Shown here in pieces: positions 8,771 to 17,221 of a stretch of DNA of 64,000 nt. The stretch covers positions 1 to 64,000 of the forward strand of contig CAJOMV010000028.1 in NCBI GenBank assembly GCA_905235805.1, read 5' to 3'. The position numbers were made by a program, and so were the translations under genes. Below the pieces are notes generated by a model that was given only the letters and a program-made list of their open reading frames with translations, was not told the DNA's origin and did no database searches. This DNA comes from an uncultured Ruminiclostridium sp. GTDB lineage: Bacteria > Bacillota > Clostridia > Oscillospirales > Ruminococcaceae. Within the stretch, counting starts at the first letter, position 1. Every line of letters begins with the position of its first letter.

Positions 8771-10234
8771 TTATTTGTTCATATATTTCGTTTTATGAAC
8801 AGCAAGCTTTACTACGCGATAAGCGCCGTTATAGATACCGGAGCGCTTCGCGATCTCGATGTTGTTGCACATTTTCTCGATAATATCGCCGTTACGCTGT
8901 ATCAGGTCGAGCATAGCACAGGTCTCGGCGGGGGTAGCGCATTCATAGGTACCGTCGCCAAGCTCCGCGGAGCGGATAGCGCCCCATGCCTCGTGACCGC
9001 CGACACGCTTGATCATCAGCTTGGGGATAGGGTAGAACGCGAGCTCGCTGGGCTTTGTGATGAGAACATCGGAGCAGCGCATGAGCAGGTTTGTGGAGTA
9101 AACGGCTGCGAAGATGTCGGAGTGGCAGAAAGCGTGGATACCTGTCACCTCGCCGTCGTATGCCTCCTCGGTAAATCTGCGCGTAGCCTCGAAATCGTCG
9201 AAGTGCTCCGTCACAAGCCCTCTCATCTGCGGGATCTCACTGAGCAGTGCGTCCCATACATTCCTGTGGTCGCCGACGTTCACGAAGAGTACAGCATTGC
9301 CCGCCTTGATCTCGGGGAGGAGCTTTCTGATGATAGCTACGAAGATCTCCTTCTGCGCGCCGGCACCGCCTACGGACATGAGCCAGCGCTTTGCGCCGTT
9401 TGAGGCTCTTTCTCTGCGCTTGTCGCAGTCTGCCTCGATATTGCTTACGAGCTCGTGGTCGATGTAATGACCTGTGTAGGCGATAGAGGTGCGGGGCATG
9501 GGGTTGAGTATACGCTTGCCGCCCATACCGCGGAGTGCGCGGTAGCCGAGGTAAGCGGAAGGGGTCTGTACTGTATGGATAGCGCCCTCGGAGAGGTGCA
9601 GAGCCATAGGCCAGTTATCGGGTACAGCGTTCACGACGTTGGTAAGCCCCGCGTGGACGGCTGCCTGTGACGGCCATACATGTGTGGCGATATAGGGGAT
9701 ATCCTTTGGCAGGTCCCGGAAAACAGGCACCATTAGCTCTGCTGTTTTCTGGTCGCTGCAATTGTAGGTTATGCGGCGGAAGCCCTCGCTGTTGAGCGGC
9801 TCCCAAACGAGCTTGTTGAACAGCGGTATGGACTGGGACAGCCTTGAGCCGAGGGAATAGAGGTCGTTCTGCCCGGCGATTATCTTTCCGCAGGTGGTGT
9901 TGCCAAAGGAGCAGAGGTCGAACCAGTACGGCTCATAGCCCATAGCGCGGGCGGCGGACGCCATTGCCATGGAAATACGGTAATGACCGAAGCCCATTCT
10001 GATATTTCCTATAATAACGCTCTTCCTGTTGAACTCGACCTCCTTGGTCCCGGAGATATGGAGCTGCTGAATACCGAGAGCGTCGCCCACCGCGGGAGCG
10101 GGGGAAGCGGAGAGGTGATAGATCTTGCCGGAATCGTCGCCGTACTTGCGTATGAATTTCTGCTTGCCGGCAACAGCCTTTCTGTAAGCGCTTTCCGACA
10201 TTTCGTTCCCGAAGATGACCTTTGACTTGTCCAT
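8771..10234 (-). CDS. GT-B-fold-like protein of unknown function
   Basis: 487 residues with no transmembrane helix. The segment from about residue 72 (VIIGNIRMGFGHYRISMAMA) resembles the N-terminal nucleotide of MurG/MGDG-synthase-like GT28 enzymes, with the GxGH turn; RWLMSVGGAGAQKE near residue 285 and DVLITKPSELAFYPIP near the C-terminus fit the sugar-nucleotide half of a GT-B fold. It may therefore be a glycosyltransferase, but donor and acceptor cannot be read. It has a good ribosome site (GGAGGAAA) before ATG 10234. It is divergent from tetR, and its promoter is overlapped by an inverted repeat, so the TetR protein probably controls it. Confidence 0.65.
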   Translation of the reverse strand: MDKSKVIFGNEMSESAYRKAVAGKQKFIRKYGDDSGKIYHLSASPAPAVGDALGIQQLHISGTKEVEFNRKSVIIGNIRMGFGHYRISMAMASAARAMGYEPYWFDLCSFGNTTCGKIIAGQNDLYSLGSRLSQSIPLFNKLVWEPLNSEGFRRITYNCSDQKTAELMVPVFRDLPKDIPYIATHVWPSQAAVHAGLTNVVNAVPDNWPMALHLSEGAIHTVQTPSAYLGYRALRGMGGKRILNPMPRTSIAYTGHYIDHELVSNIEADCDKRRERASNGAKRWLMSVGGAGAQKEIFVAIIRKLLPEIKAGNAVLFVNVGDHRNVWDALLSEIPQMRGLVTEHFDDFEATRRFTEEAYDGEVTGIHAFCHSDIFAAVYSTNLLMRCSDVLITKPSELAFYPIPKLMIKRVGGHEAWGAIRSAELGDGTYECATPAETCAMLDLIQRNGDIIEKMCNNIEIAKRSGIYNGAYRVVKLAVHKTKYMNK

Positions 10235-10277
10235 GATAATTTCCTCCGTTTTTTATGAAATAATTTACCGAAACCTA

Positions 10278-10372
10278 TTGACAAAATGAGATAAATGTGA
10301 TAGACTGTATATCAGATGATAGATTGACTATCACTTGATACATAGTGTATCACATTTTCGGAGGTTTGTCAA
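10278..10372. promoter_or_regulatory. Face-to-face promoters with TetR-type operators
   Basis: Plus promoter: TTGACA 10278-10283, 17 bp, TAGACT 10301-10306. Minus promoter: TTGACA complement at 10367-10372, 17 bp, TACACT complement at 10344-10349. The predicted starts face each other, so the two 5' ends should overlap by about 25 nt. Inverted repeats: TGATACA-TAG-TGTATCA (10336-10352) over the minus -10, and GTGATAG (10297-10303) with CTATCAC (10328-10334), the first arm over the plus -10. Both promoters could thus be repressed by the TetR protein encoded at 10373. Confidence 0.7.
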
Positions 10373-11038
10373 GTGATAAATGAAATTTCTTCTGAATTTT
10401 CTCCGAAATATCTCAGGGATAAGCGAATGGAGCGGGCTGTGTCGGTCTGCGCGGCTCTGTTCCTCGAACACGGCATCGAGAAGATAAAAATGACCGATAT
10501 AGCCGAGGAAAGCGGTATCGGAGTGGCGACGCTCTACCGGTACTTCGGCACCAAATCGGGAATATCGGCAGCCGCGATGACCTACCTGTGGAACGACCTG
10601 AAGCAGTTGTTCGGCGGGGTGTTCGATTCGGAGACTTTTACGGGGCAGACAGGCATAAAGCAGATACGCGACCTGCTCCGTATGTTTATAGTAATGTATT
10701 CCGCGCATAAGGACTTCATGAAGCTTCTCGGCGAGTTCGACCGCATGATACTCGACGAGGGCTTCCCTAAGGAGGAGCTCGCGGATTACGAGCGCTCGGT
10801 CATCAATTTCTACCCGGTATTCGAGAGCGCCTTTAAAAAAGGTATAGAGGACGGTACCGTGAGAGCAGCCGCTGACCCGGAGCTCTTCTATATCACACAC
10901 GCGCATTCCCTTATGGAGATGTGCAAAAAGTTCATCAACGGCGAGATACTTCCGTCGGACGACTTCTCGGGCGCCGAGAGGGAGCTCGAAATGCTGATAG
11001 ACTGCGCCGTAAGTTATCTGGAAGTTCCGGCACGATAA
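10373..11038 (+). CDS. TetR-family transcriptional regulator
   Basis: 221 residues. The N-terminal TetR DNA-binding domain is clear: ALFLEHGIEKIKMTDIAEES, then GVATLYRYFGTKSG (residues about 25-62). The C-terminal ligand domain is not recognisable. GTG start at 10373 with GGAGG eight bases upstream. It heads a transcript with a GPH-family symporter and an alpha-galactosidase and is divergent from a GT-B-like gene. TetR control of alpha-galactoside use is uncommon; LacI, AraC or MsmR regulators are usual. The ligand could be the transported sugar or something unrelated, since TetR ligands cannot be read from sequence. Confidence 0.93.
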   Translation: MINEISSEFSPKYLRDKRMERAVSVCAALFLEHGIEKIKMTDIAEESGIGVATLYRYFGTKSGISAAAMTYLWNDLKQLFGGVFDSETFTGQTGIKQIRDLLRMFIVMYSAHKDFMKLLGEFDRMILDEGFPKEELADYERSVINFYPVFESAFKKGIEDGTVRAAADPELFYITHAHSLMEMCKKFINGEILPSDDFSGAERELEMLIDCAVSYLEVPAR

Positions 11039-11056
11039 AACAGGGAGGGTACAGAA

Positions 11057-12586
11057 ATGGAAAAGAAAATTGCAAGCAATAAGGTACTGTGGATATTCGC
11101 CATAGGTCAGCTCGGCTGGTCGATACTGGCGGGTATCATCTCAAACTGGCTGGTGTTCTTCTATCAGCCCACCGCCGAGGAGATAGCCCACGGTCAGACT
11201 GCGTGGATCCCGCAGGGTACATTTATAGGTCTCACCGCCATAGGTCTAATCACAGCCTTCGGACGTATCTTCGATGCGGTCACCGACCCGCTGATAGCCG
11301 GTAAATCCGACCGACTGAAGCATAAGCTCGGCAGACGCATTCCCTTTATGAGATTTGCGGCTCTGCCCTTCGGCGTAGTAACGGTGCTCATCTTCGTTTC
11401 CCCGATAGCGGAGGCGCAGAATCCCGTGAACGTCATTGCCCTGTTCGTGTTCGCGATGCTGTTCTACCTGTGCATGACCTGCTACTGCACTCCGTATAAC
11501 GCTCTTATCCCAGAGCTCGGACGCACTCAGAACACCCGCATAAACCTCTCGACCTTCATCTCAGTCACATATTTCTTCGGTACAGCGGTAGCTTACCTTG
11601 TACCGAATATCGCGGCATTCTTCATGACCGGGCTCACTCCCGATGAAGCGGTACAGTGGTATGGCGGCAAGGACGCCATGGTCAGCAAGCTCGGAGAGAC
11701 CCTCTCCAATCAGATAATCAGCGGCGACTTCACCGTTTACTCCAACTACGCCGACGCGTACCGTATCACAGTCGGTATCCTCGCTGTTGTTGCGGTTATC
11801 TGTATGTTCATACCCGCATTCCTTATCGACGAGAACACCTACGCTGACACCACTCCCACCGAGACACCCGCGTTCAAGTCTCTCGCCGCGACCTTCAAAA
11901 ACAAGGATTTCCGGCTGTTCGTCTGCTCCGATATCCTTTACTGGGTAGGTCTCACACTGTTCCAGACAGGTCTTTCGTTCTATATCACAGTCCTCATGGG
12001 TCTTGAGGCGTCATGGACCTTCCCGCTGTTCGCGGTCATGACTGTCATGTCGCTGGTATGCTATCCGGCGGTAAACATTCTGGCGAAGAAGCTCGGCAAG
12101 AAGAAGCTGATATCCTTCGCGTTCATGTTCTTTGCGGTGACCTTCATTGTAACGGCTTTCGCGGGTATTCTCCCGATACCGGGCGTCGCATACGGCATAA
12201 TCGTCGCGGTGCTCGCGTCCATTCCCATGGCGATCCTCGGCATACTCCCGCAGGCAGTGGTCGCGGATATCTCCGAGGCTGACAAGATAGACACGGGAGA
12301 GAGCAGACAGGGTATGTTCTACGCCGCGCGCACCTTCGCGTTCAAGCTCGGACAGTCCCTCGCGATGCTGATATTCACAAGCGTCGCGCTCATAAATGCC
12401 GAAGTCCCCGTAGGTGAAGCGGGCTACGGTCTCGGTTACAGACTTACCGCTGTGATAGCAACAGTTCTTTGCCTGCTCGGTGGATTTGTATTCTTCCGCT
12501 ACAACGAGAAGGGCGTTATCGGCAAGATAACCGCTGCGGCACCCGAGGAGAAGGCAGAGGAGAAGTCGGAGGACGAGAATGCTTAA
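11057..12586 (+). CDS. GPH-family sugar:cation symporter (MelB-like)
   Basis: 509 residues with about 12 transmembrane helices. The GPH-family signature RIFDAVTDPLIAGKSDR with following GRR (residues about 70-94) carries Asp73 and Asp77 in the positions that bind the coupling cation in MelB. Expected to import a disaccharide or glycoside with Na+ or H+. Residues about 205-245 form a long hydrophilic loop and the C-terminus is an acidic tail (AAPEEKAEEK). GGAGGG precedes ATG 11057. The overlap with the downstream alpha-galactosidase makes an alpha-galactoside such as melibiose, or a raffinose-type sugar, the likely substrate (inference). Confidence 0.9.
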   Translation: MEKKIASNKVLWIFAIGQLGWSILAGIISNWLVFFYQPTAEEIAHGQTAWIPQGTFIGLTAIGLITAFGRIFDAVTDPLIAGKSDRLKHKLGRRIPFMRFAALPFGVVTVLIFVSPIAEAQNPVNVIALFVFAMLFYLCMTCYCTPYNALIPELGRTQNTRINLSTFISVTYFFGTAVAYLVPNIAAFFMTGLTPDEAVQWYGGKDAMVSKLGETLSNQIISGDFTVYSNYADAYRITVGILAVVAVICMFIPAFLIDENTYADTTPTETPAFKSLAATFKNKDFRLFVCSDILYWVGLTLFQTGLSFYITVLMGLEASWTFPLFAVMTVMSLVCYPAVNILAKKLGKKKLISFAFMFFAVTFIVTAFAGILPIPGVAYGIIVAVLASIPMAILGILPQAVVADISEADKIDTGESRQGMFYAARTFAFKLGQSLAMLIFTSVALINAEVPVGEAGYGLGYRLTAVIATVLCLLGGFVFFRYNEKGVIGKITAAAPEEKAEEKSEDENA

Positions 12587-14219
12587 GCTTATAGATGTAA
12601 AATTCGCATATAAGGTCGACGGAAAGGGCTACGCCGTTACAACGTCCGAGAGCACGGGGAATTCCCGTGTCAGCCTCGACGTGTATGACGACGGCGAGGT
12701 GTTCAGAGCCTCTGTCAAAACAAGGAGCGAAATAGAGATAGTCAAGCTCGCGGCGCGCTTCGAGTATGATTTCCGCGAAACAGACCGCATTTTCCTCAAC
12801 GGCTATCAGTCCTGGACAGACAGCTATGAGCATACCATTTATGACACCGAGCACGGCATAGATCACGTTCCGGAGCCCCTGAACGGCAGGTACGCGTTCA
12901 ACGCCTACGGTGACTACGATTTCGTGAAGTATGTCCGCAGAAAGGGCAGACTGCATGGCTTCTCATACGGATATGTAAAGGACAGCTTCGGCAGATTCGA
13001 CCTTATCGGCTCGCTGAACGAGAGCTCCGGCTTCACGGTGATCAAAACAGATACAGCGAAAAAGACCATAACAGTGGAGAAGGACTGCTCCGGTCTGCAC
13101 ATCACCGACAGCTACGACGGTATCGCCGTTTATATGGGCAGCGGCTCCGAAAATGAGGTATTTGACCGCTATTTCGAGCTCATGAGCATACCTCCGACCT
13201 CCGAGAAGCCCATATTCGGCTACACGAGCTGGTACAGGCATTATCAGGATATCTGCGAGAGTTATCTGCTTGATGACCTCGAGGGGATAAAGACCTGCGG
13301 CTTCAAGGCGGACGTGTTCCAGATAGACGACGGTTATCAGACAGCCGTAGGCGACTGGCTGAGCATAGATATGTCGAAGTTCCCGAACGGTATGAGACCC
13401 CTTGCCGAGCGCATAGCCGCTGAGGGAATGACTCCCGGGCTGTGGCTTGCGCCCTTTGTCTGTGAGTTTAAGTCGGAGATGTTCACCGAGCACCCGGACT
13501 GGCTGCTTAAGGACGAGAACGGCGCGCCTGTCAGGGCAGGCTGCAACTGGAGCAACCAGTACGCGCTTGATATATATAATGAGGAGTTCCGCGACTATCT
13601 CCGCGAGGTATTCCGCACAGTGACCGAGGAATGGGGATTTGAGCTGCTCAAGCTCGATTTCCTGTATGCTGCCTGCATACTTCCCCGCAGGGACAAGACC
13701 CGCGGCAGGGTAATGGCGGACGGCATGGATCTGCTGCGCGAGCTTGCGGGAGGCGCAAAGATCCTCGGCTGCGGCGTTCCTATGGCATCTGCTTTCGGAA
13801 CAGTCGATTTCTGCCGTATCGGCACCGACGTAACGCCCGAATGGGACGGACAGGATTACATGAAGCTGTTCCACCGTGAGCGTCCTAGTACCAAGTACAG
13901 TATCCTCAATTCCGTGTTCCGCCGTCAGCTCAGCGGGCGCGCGTTCATTAATGACCCCGATGTGTTCATGCTTCGCGATACCGACAACAGCATGAGCGTA
14001 AAGCAGCGCCGCACCCTTGCGGAGATCAACGCGATGTGCGGGGGAGTGCTCTTCAACTCAGACAACATGGGCGAGTACGGGGAAGCGCAGAACGAAATGT
14101 TCGCTGACCTTATGCTGCTCCACGGCTCCCGGGTGCTTTCCGCCGAGCTTGACGGCAGCCGCCTTACGATAGCCGCCGAAAAGGACGGCAGGAACTTTAT
14201 CCGCGAATATACCGTGTGA
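12579..14219 (+). CDS. GH36-type alpha-galactosidase
   Basis: 546 residues, close to the short form of GH36 (Thermotoga GalA type, about 550) rather than the 700-plus form. It cleaves terminal alpha-1,6-galactose. Seen in sequence: the N-terminal beta domain with LNGYQSWTDSY, the barrel motif DVFQIDDGYQ, GLWLAPF, the nucleophile in LLKLDFLYAA (Asp360) and the acid/base in RIGTDVTPEWD (Asp417). No signal peptide, so it is cytosolic and acts on imported sugar. Its ATG overlaps the symporter's stop by 8 bp, which implies coupled translation. Retaining Asp/Asp chemistry is known for the family. Specificity is inferred from family and context. Confidence 0.94.
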   Translation: MLKLIDVKFAYKVDGKGYAVTTSESTGNSRVSLDVYDDGEVFRASVKTRSEIEIVKLAARFEYDFRETDRIFLNGYQSWTDSYEHTIYDTEHGIDHVPEPLNGRYAFNAYGDYDFVKYVRRKGRLHGFSYGYVKDSFGRFDLIGSLNESSGFTVIKTDTAKKTITVEKDCSGLHITDSYDGIAVYMGSGSENEVFDRYFELMSIPPTSEKPIFGYTSWYRHYQDICESYLLDDLEGIKTCGFKADVFQIDDGYQTAVGDWLSIDMSKFPNGMRPLAERIAAEGMTPGLWLAPFVCEFKSEMFTEHPDWLLKDENGAPVRAGCNWSNQYALDIYNEEFRDYLREVFRTVTEEWGFELLKLDFLYAACILPRRDKTRGRVMADGMDLLRELAGGAKILGCGVPMASAFGTVDFCRIGTDVTPEWDGQDYMKLFHRERPSTKYSILNSVFRRQLSGRAFINDPDVFMLRDTDNSMSVKQRRTLAEINAMCGGVLFNSDNMGEYGEAQNEMFADLMLLHGSRVLSAELDGSRLTIAAEKDGRNFIREYTV

Positions 14220-14239
14220 GATAATATATGAGAATACAG

Positions 14240-14280
14240 AAAGCCTGTCATATAGTGCTGTATGACAGGCTTTTGTTTTT
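14240..14280 (+). terminator. Terminator of the alpha-galactosidase operon
   Basis: AAAGCCTGTCATA (14240-14252), 8-nt loop, TATGACAGGCTTT (14261-14273), then TGTTTTTTT. Confidence 0.93.
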
Positions 14281-14372
14281 TTCGGTCAAATCTGTACAGC
14301 CTCCGCCGGCTGCATGGCGAAGCTGTTAAGTTCGGGCTCAACCCCTTTTTTGCAAAAATTTCGGTGTACATA

Positions 14373-14401
14373 TTGCAATAAATAATAATTTATGGTATAA
14401 T
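14373..14401 (+). promoter_or_regulatory. Promoter of the DUF1015-CAP-arsR unit
   Basis: TTGCAA (14373-14378), 17 bp, TATAAT (14396-14401), the latter preceded by ATGG, as also seen before prfA. Confidence 0.8.
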
Positions 14402-14459
14402 AAACTAAATATGTAAACTGACATAATATGCATAAGTAAATACGGAGGTTCGGATATTT

Positions 14460-15725
14460 ATGAAAACTGCATTCACGGCTGCCGATATACTGCTGCCCGA
14501 AAACGCCGACATGGAGAAGTGGGCGGTAGATGCCTGCGACCAGTACACGGGAGAGCCCGAATACTGGGCGAGGGTAGAGCAGCGGGTGGGGGACGCGCCA
14601 TCTACGCTGAAGCTCATACTCCCGGAGGTGTATCTTGAGGAGACTGATGTTGACAAGCGTATCGACAAGATACACGAGAATATGAAAGCTATGCTGGACG
14701 GCGGCATATTCAAGGAATACCGCGATGCACTTATCTATATTGAGCGCGTACAGTCCGACGGTATGGTGCGCAAGGGGATAGTGGGAGCCCTCGACCTCGA
14801 GGAATACGACTACCGCAAGGGGAGCACCTCCGCGGTGCGCGCTACAGAGGCAACAGTGCCGGAGCGTATCCCACCCCGCCTGAAGGTACGAATGGGAGCG
14901 CCCATTGAGCTGCCGCACGTTATGGTGCTGATAGACGACGCGGATATGACGGTGATAGAGCCCTGCAAGAAGATACGAGAGACTTCAGAGCCGCTGTATG
15001 ATACTTCATTAATGGAGGGCGGCGGCAGGATAAAGGGCTGGCTGCTGGACGACAAGCTGAAAGAGAGCGTATATGACGCGCTGTACAAGCTCGGAGATAA
15101 TGACGCATTCAACAAAAAGTACAATATATCGGGCTATCCGACACTTCTGTACGCTGTGGGCGACGGAAACCATTCCCTCGCTACCGCGAAGGAGTACTAC
15201 AACCGCCTGAAAGCCGCCAATCCCGGACAAGACCTCTCCGATCACCCGGCAAGATACGCACTTGTAGAGATCGTCAATCTCCACAGCCCCGCGCTGCGCT
15301 TTGAGGCGATACAGCGAATAGTTACGGGTATCGACCCCGAGAAATTCATGGCGGAGGCTAAGACCCGCCTAAAGCTCGACCACAACGAGCTGTCCAGTCA
15401 GCGCCTTATTGCCGTATGGGGCGGCAGGGAAAGGCTCTACTATATCCATAACCGCACCTCGGAGCTCTCTGTCGGCAGCCTGCAGGAATACATAGACTGG
15501 TACATAGCGGGAAACGGCGGAAAGGTGGATTATATCCACGGCGCGGATATTGTCAGGAAGCTTGCCGCGCGCCCGAACAGCGTCGGCTTCATACTGCCGG
15601 ATATGCAGAAATCCGAGCTTTTCCCGACGGTCATCAAGGACGGAGCTCTGCCGCGAAAGACCTTTTCAATGGGTCACGCGGCGGATAAGAGATTTTACGT
15701 TGAATGCAGAAAAATAGTCAAGTAA
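14460..15725 (+). CDS. DUF1015 family protein
   Basis: 421 residues, the usual length of the DUF1015 family, cytosolic proteins of unproven function found in many Firmicutes, often near serine-synthesis genes. The family signature is present as VGDGNHSLATAKEYY (residues about 230-245), together with the N-terminal DILLPEN and a C-terminal SVGFILPDM region. GGAGG lies 11 bases before ATG 14460. It is first in a tight run with a secreted CAP protein (18-bp gap) and an ArsR-type sensor (3-bp gap). These three have no obvious common task. No catalytic residues can be named. Confidence 0.85.
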   Translation: MKTAFTAADILLPENADMEKWAVDACDQYTGEPEYWARVEQRVGDAPSTLKLILPEVYLEETDVDKRIDKIHENMKAMLDGGIFKEYRDALIYIERVQSDGMVRKGIVGALDLEEYDYRKGSTSAVRATEATVPERIPPRLKVRMGAPIELPHVMVLIDDADMTVIEPCKKIRETSEPLYDTSLMEGGGRIKGWLLDDKLKESVYDALYKLGDNDAFNKKYNISGYPTLLYAVGDGNHSLATAKEYYNRLKAANPGQDLSDHPARYALVEIVNLHSPALRFEAIQRIVTGIDPEKFMAEAKTRLKLDHNELSSQRLIAVWGGRERLYYIHNRTSELSVGSLQEYIDWYIAGNGGKVDYIHGADIVRKLAARPNSVGFILPDMQKSELFPTVIKDGALPRKTFSMGHAADKRFYVECRKIVK

Positions 15726-15743
15726 ATAACGGAGGTAACCACA

Positions 15744-16742
15744 ATGAGCAAAACTGCGAAGAAAATAACAGCATTTTTATTGTCGATCATCATGGTACTG
15801 GCTGCCGCCTTCATCGCGATACCTCCGGTAAAAGCGGCTGCGGTATCGGAGGTGATAACCTATAAGCTCACCTACACGACGAAGTACGCTAAGCTGAAGC
15901 TTACCCCTCGTAACAGCTCAAACACGATATACTACACAACTAACGGCACTCAGCCTACCACAGCCTCGAAAAAGTACACCGGCACTCTCGCAGCGTCAAA
16001 GTCTGTGCTTGTCCGCGCCGCGGAATACAACAAGAGCGGCTCCAAGGTCGCGACTATAAGGCTCACGCTTTGTCCGCGCGTACTCACACCGGATATCTCG
16101 GTCAGCACCTCGGGCGGCGTCAAGTATCTCACTGTCATGACTGCCACACCCGACGCGGTGATATACTACACCACAGACGGGACTGTACCGACTAAGAATT
16201 CCAGAAAGTACACGGGTGCTGTCAGATACACCTCCGGTGCGGTATATGTATTCCGCGGCTTTAAAACGGGCTTTACCTCAAGTCAGTCCATAGCATATTC
16301 CGACGAGGACGAGGTAGAAGAAGAAGAGATCGAAGCGAAGGAAGAGACCCCGGCAGGCTTTACGGCAACAGCGGATCAGGAAAGAGTCCTCAAGCTGATG
16401 AATGAGGAACGCGCCGCTGCCGGAGCGGGTACTCTGACGCTTGACGAAACTCTCTGCAAGGCTGCCGCGGTAAGAGCGGAGGAGATCTCCCGGAAATTCA
16501 GCCACGAGCGTCCCGACGGAACAAGATATGTTGCTGTGCTCGAGAGCTTGGGCATAATCAACAAAGCCTCCGCGGAGAATATCGCGGAAGGATATCTCAC
16601 AGCGGATGAGGTAATGAAAGGCTGGATGAATTCCTCAGGACACCGCAGGAACATACTCAACAGCACATACACCCATATAGGTATAGCAAAGTATACCGTC
16701 GGCGGCAGAAGCTACTGGGTGCAGATATTCGGAGCGCTCTGA
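15744..16742 (+). CDS. Secreted CAP/SCP-domain protein with two chitobiase-C-like repeats
   Basis: 332 residues. A signal peptide (1 to about 33, cleavage near KAAA) is followed by two CHB_HEX_C_1/FN3-associated repeats of about 65 residues, recognisable by IYYTTNGTQPT and IYYTTDGTVPT, each followed by a KYTG-type strand. An acidic linker leads to a C-terminal CAP domain (about 210-332) with NEERAAAGAGTLTLDETL, SHERPDGTR, ENIAEGY and WMNSSGHRRNIL. CAP proteins are extracellular; the His/Glu positions of the cavity are retained here. No LPXTG or dockerin is seen, so it is probably secreted free or wall-associated through the repeats. The same IxYTTDGxxPT repeat occurs in the CotH protein at 48 kb. 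Confidence 0.92.
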   Translation: MSKTAKKITAFLLSIIMVLAAAFIAIPPVKAAAVSEVITYKLTYTTKYAKLKLTPRNSSNTIYYTTNGTQPTTASKKYTGTLAASKSVLVRAAEYNKSGSKVATIRLTLCPRVLTPDISVSTSGGVKYLTVMTATPDAVIYYTTDGTVPTKNSRKYTGAVRYTSGAVYVFRGFKTGFTSSQSIAYSDEDEVEEEEIEAKEETPAGFTATADQERVLKLMNEERAAAGAGTLTLDETLCKAAAVRAEEISRKFSHERPDGTRYVAVLESLGIINKASAENIAEGYLTADEVMKGWMNSSGHRRNILNSTYTHIGIAKYTVGGRSYWVQIFGAL

Positions 16743-16745
16743 TAG

Positions 16746-17111
16746 ATGATACACAACGAAGAAAAAATGCCCTCGTGCGAGTTCCACCATGTCCACGAGG
16801 ATACTCTGAAAAGAATAAGCGCGGTAATGCCGGACGAGGATTCCTTGTTCGACCTTGCCGAGCTTTACAAGATATTCGGTGACAGCACCCGCATAAAGAT
16901 ACTGTATGCGCTGTTTGAATCGGAGCTCTGTGTCTGCGACATAGCCACCCTCATCGGCGCGAGTATGTCCGCTGTGTCTCATCAGCTCCGCATACTCAAG
17001 CAGGCGAGTCTCGTCTCCTACCGACGCGACGGCAAGACTGTATTCTACTCTCTTGCCGACGACCATGTGCGCTCTATCCTCGGACAAGGAATGGAGCATA
17101 TAAGTGAATAG
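16746..17111 (+). CDS. ArsR/SmtB-family metal-sensing repressor
   Basis: 121 residues, winged-helix ArsR fold, with the recognition region GASMSAVSHQLRILKQASLV and the wing DGKTVFYSL. Both classical metal sites can be recognised. The alpha3N-type ligands are Cys11 with nearby His14/15/17 and Cys62-x-Cys64 (ELCVCD). The alpha5 site is Asp105-x-His107, then His118 and Glu121, with the same spacing as in SmtB. A Zn2+/Cd2+/Pb2+ sensor is therefore likely (inference). It begins 3 bp after the CAP gene. The usual P-type ATPase or cation-efflux neighbour is absent, so its targets are elsewhere, possibly the ABC operon at 50-52.5 kb. Confidence 0.9.
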   Translation: MIHNEEKMPSCEFHHVHEDTLKRISAVMPDEDSLFDLAELYKIFGDSTRIKILYALFESELCVCDIATLIGASMSAVSHQLRILKQASLVSYRRDGKTVFYSLADDHVRSILGQGMEHISE

Positions 17112-17221
17112 TGAAAAATGAACAGCGGATAGTTTATAGTACCTGTATTACTCATCTCTGTTCTGTGTATTTTTTTATAATGTGTAATTTTTAGAACATA
17201 GAAGGATAAAAAGGCAGTTTT

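Noticed and set aside
14281-14372. Structured RNA between the alpha-galactosidase terminator and the next promoter
   Set aside because: Only a 5-bp CAGCC/GGCTG pairing is seen, and no known RNA family fits.
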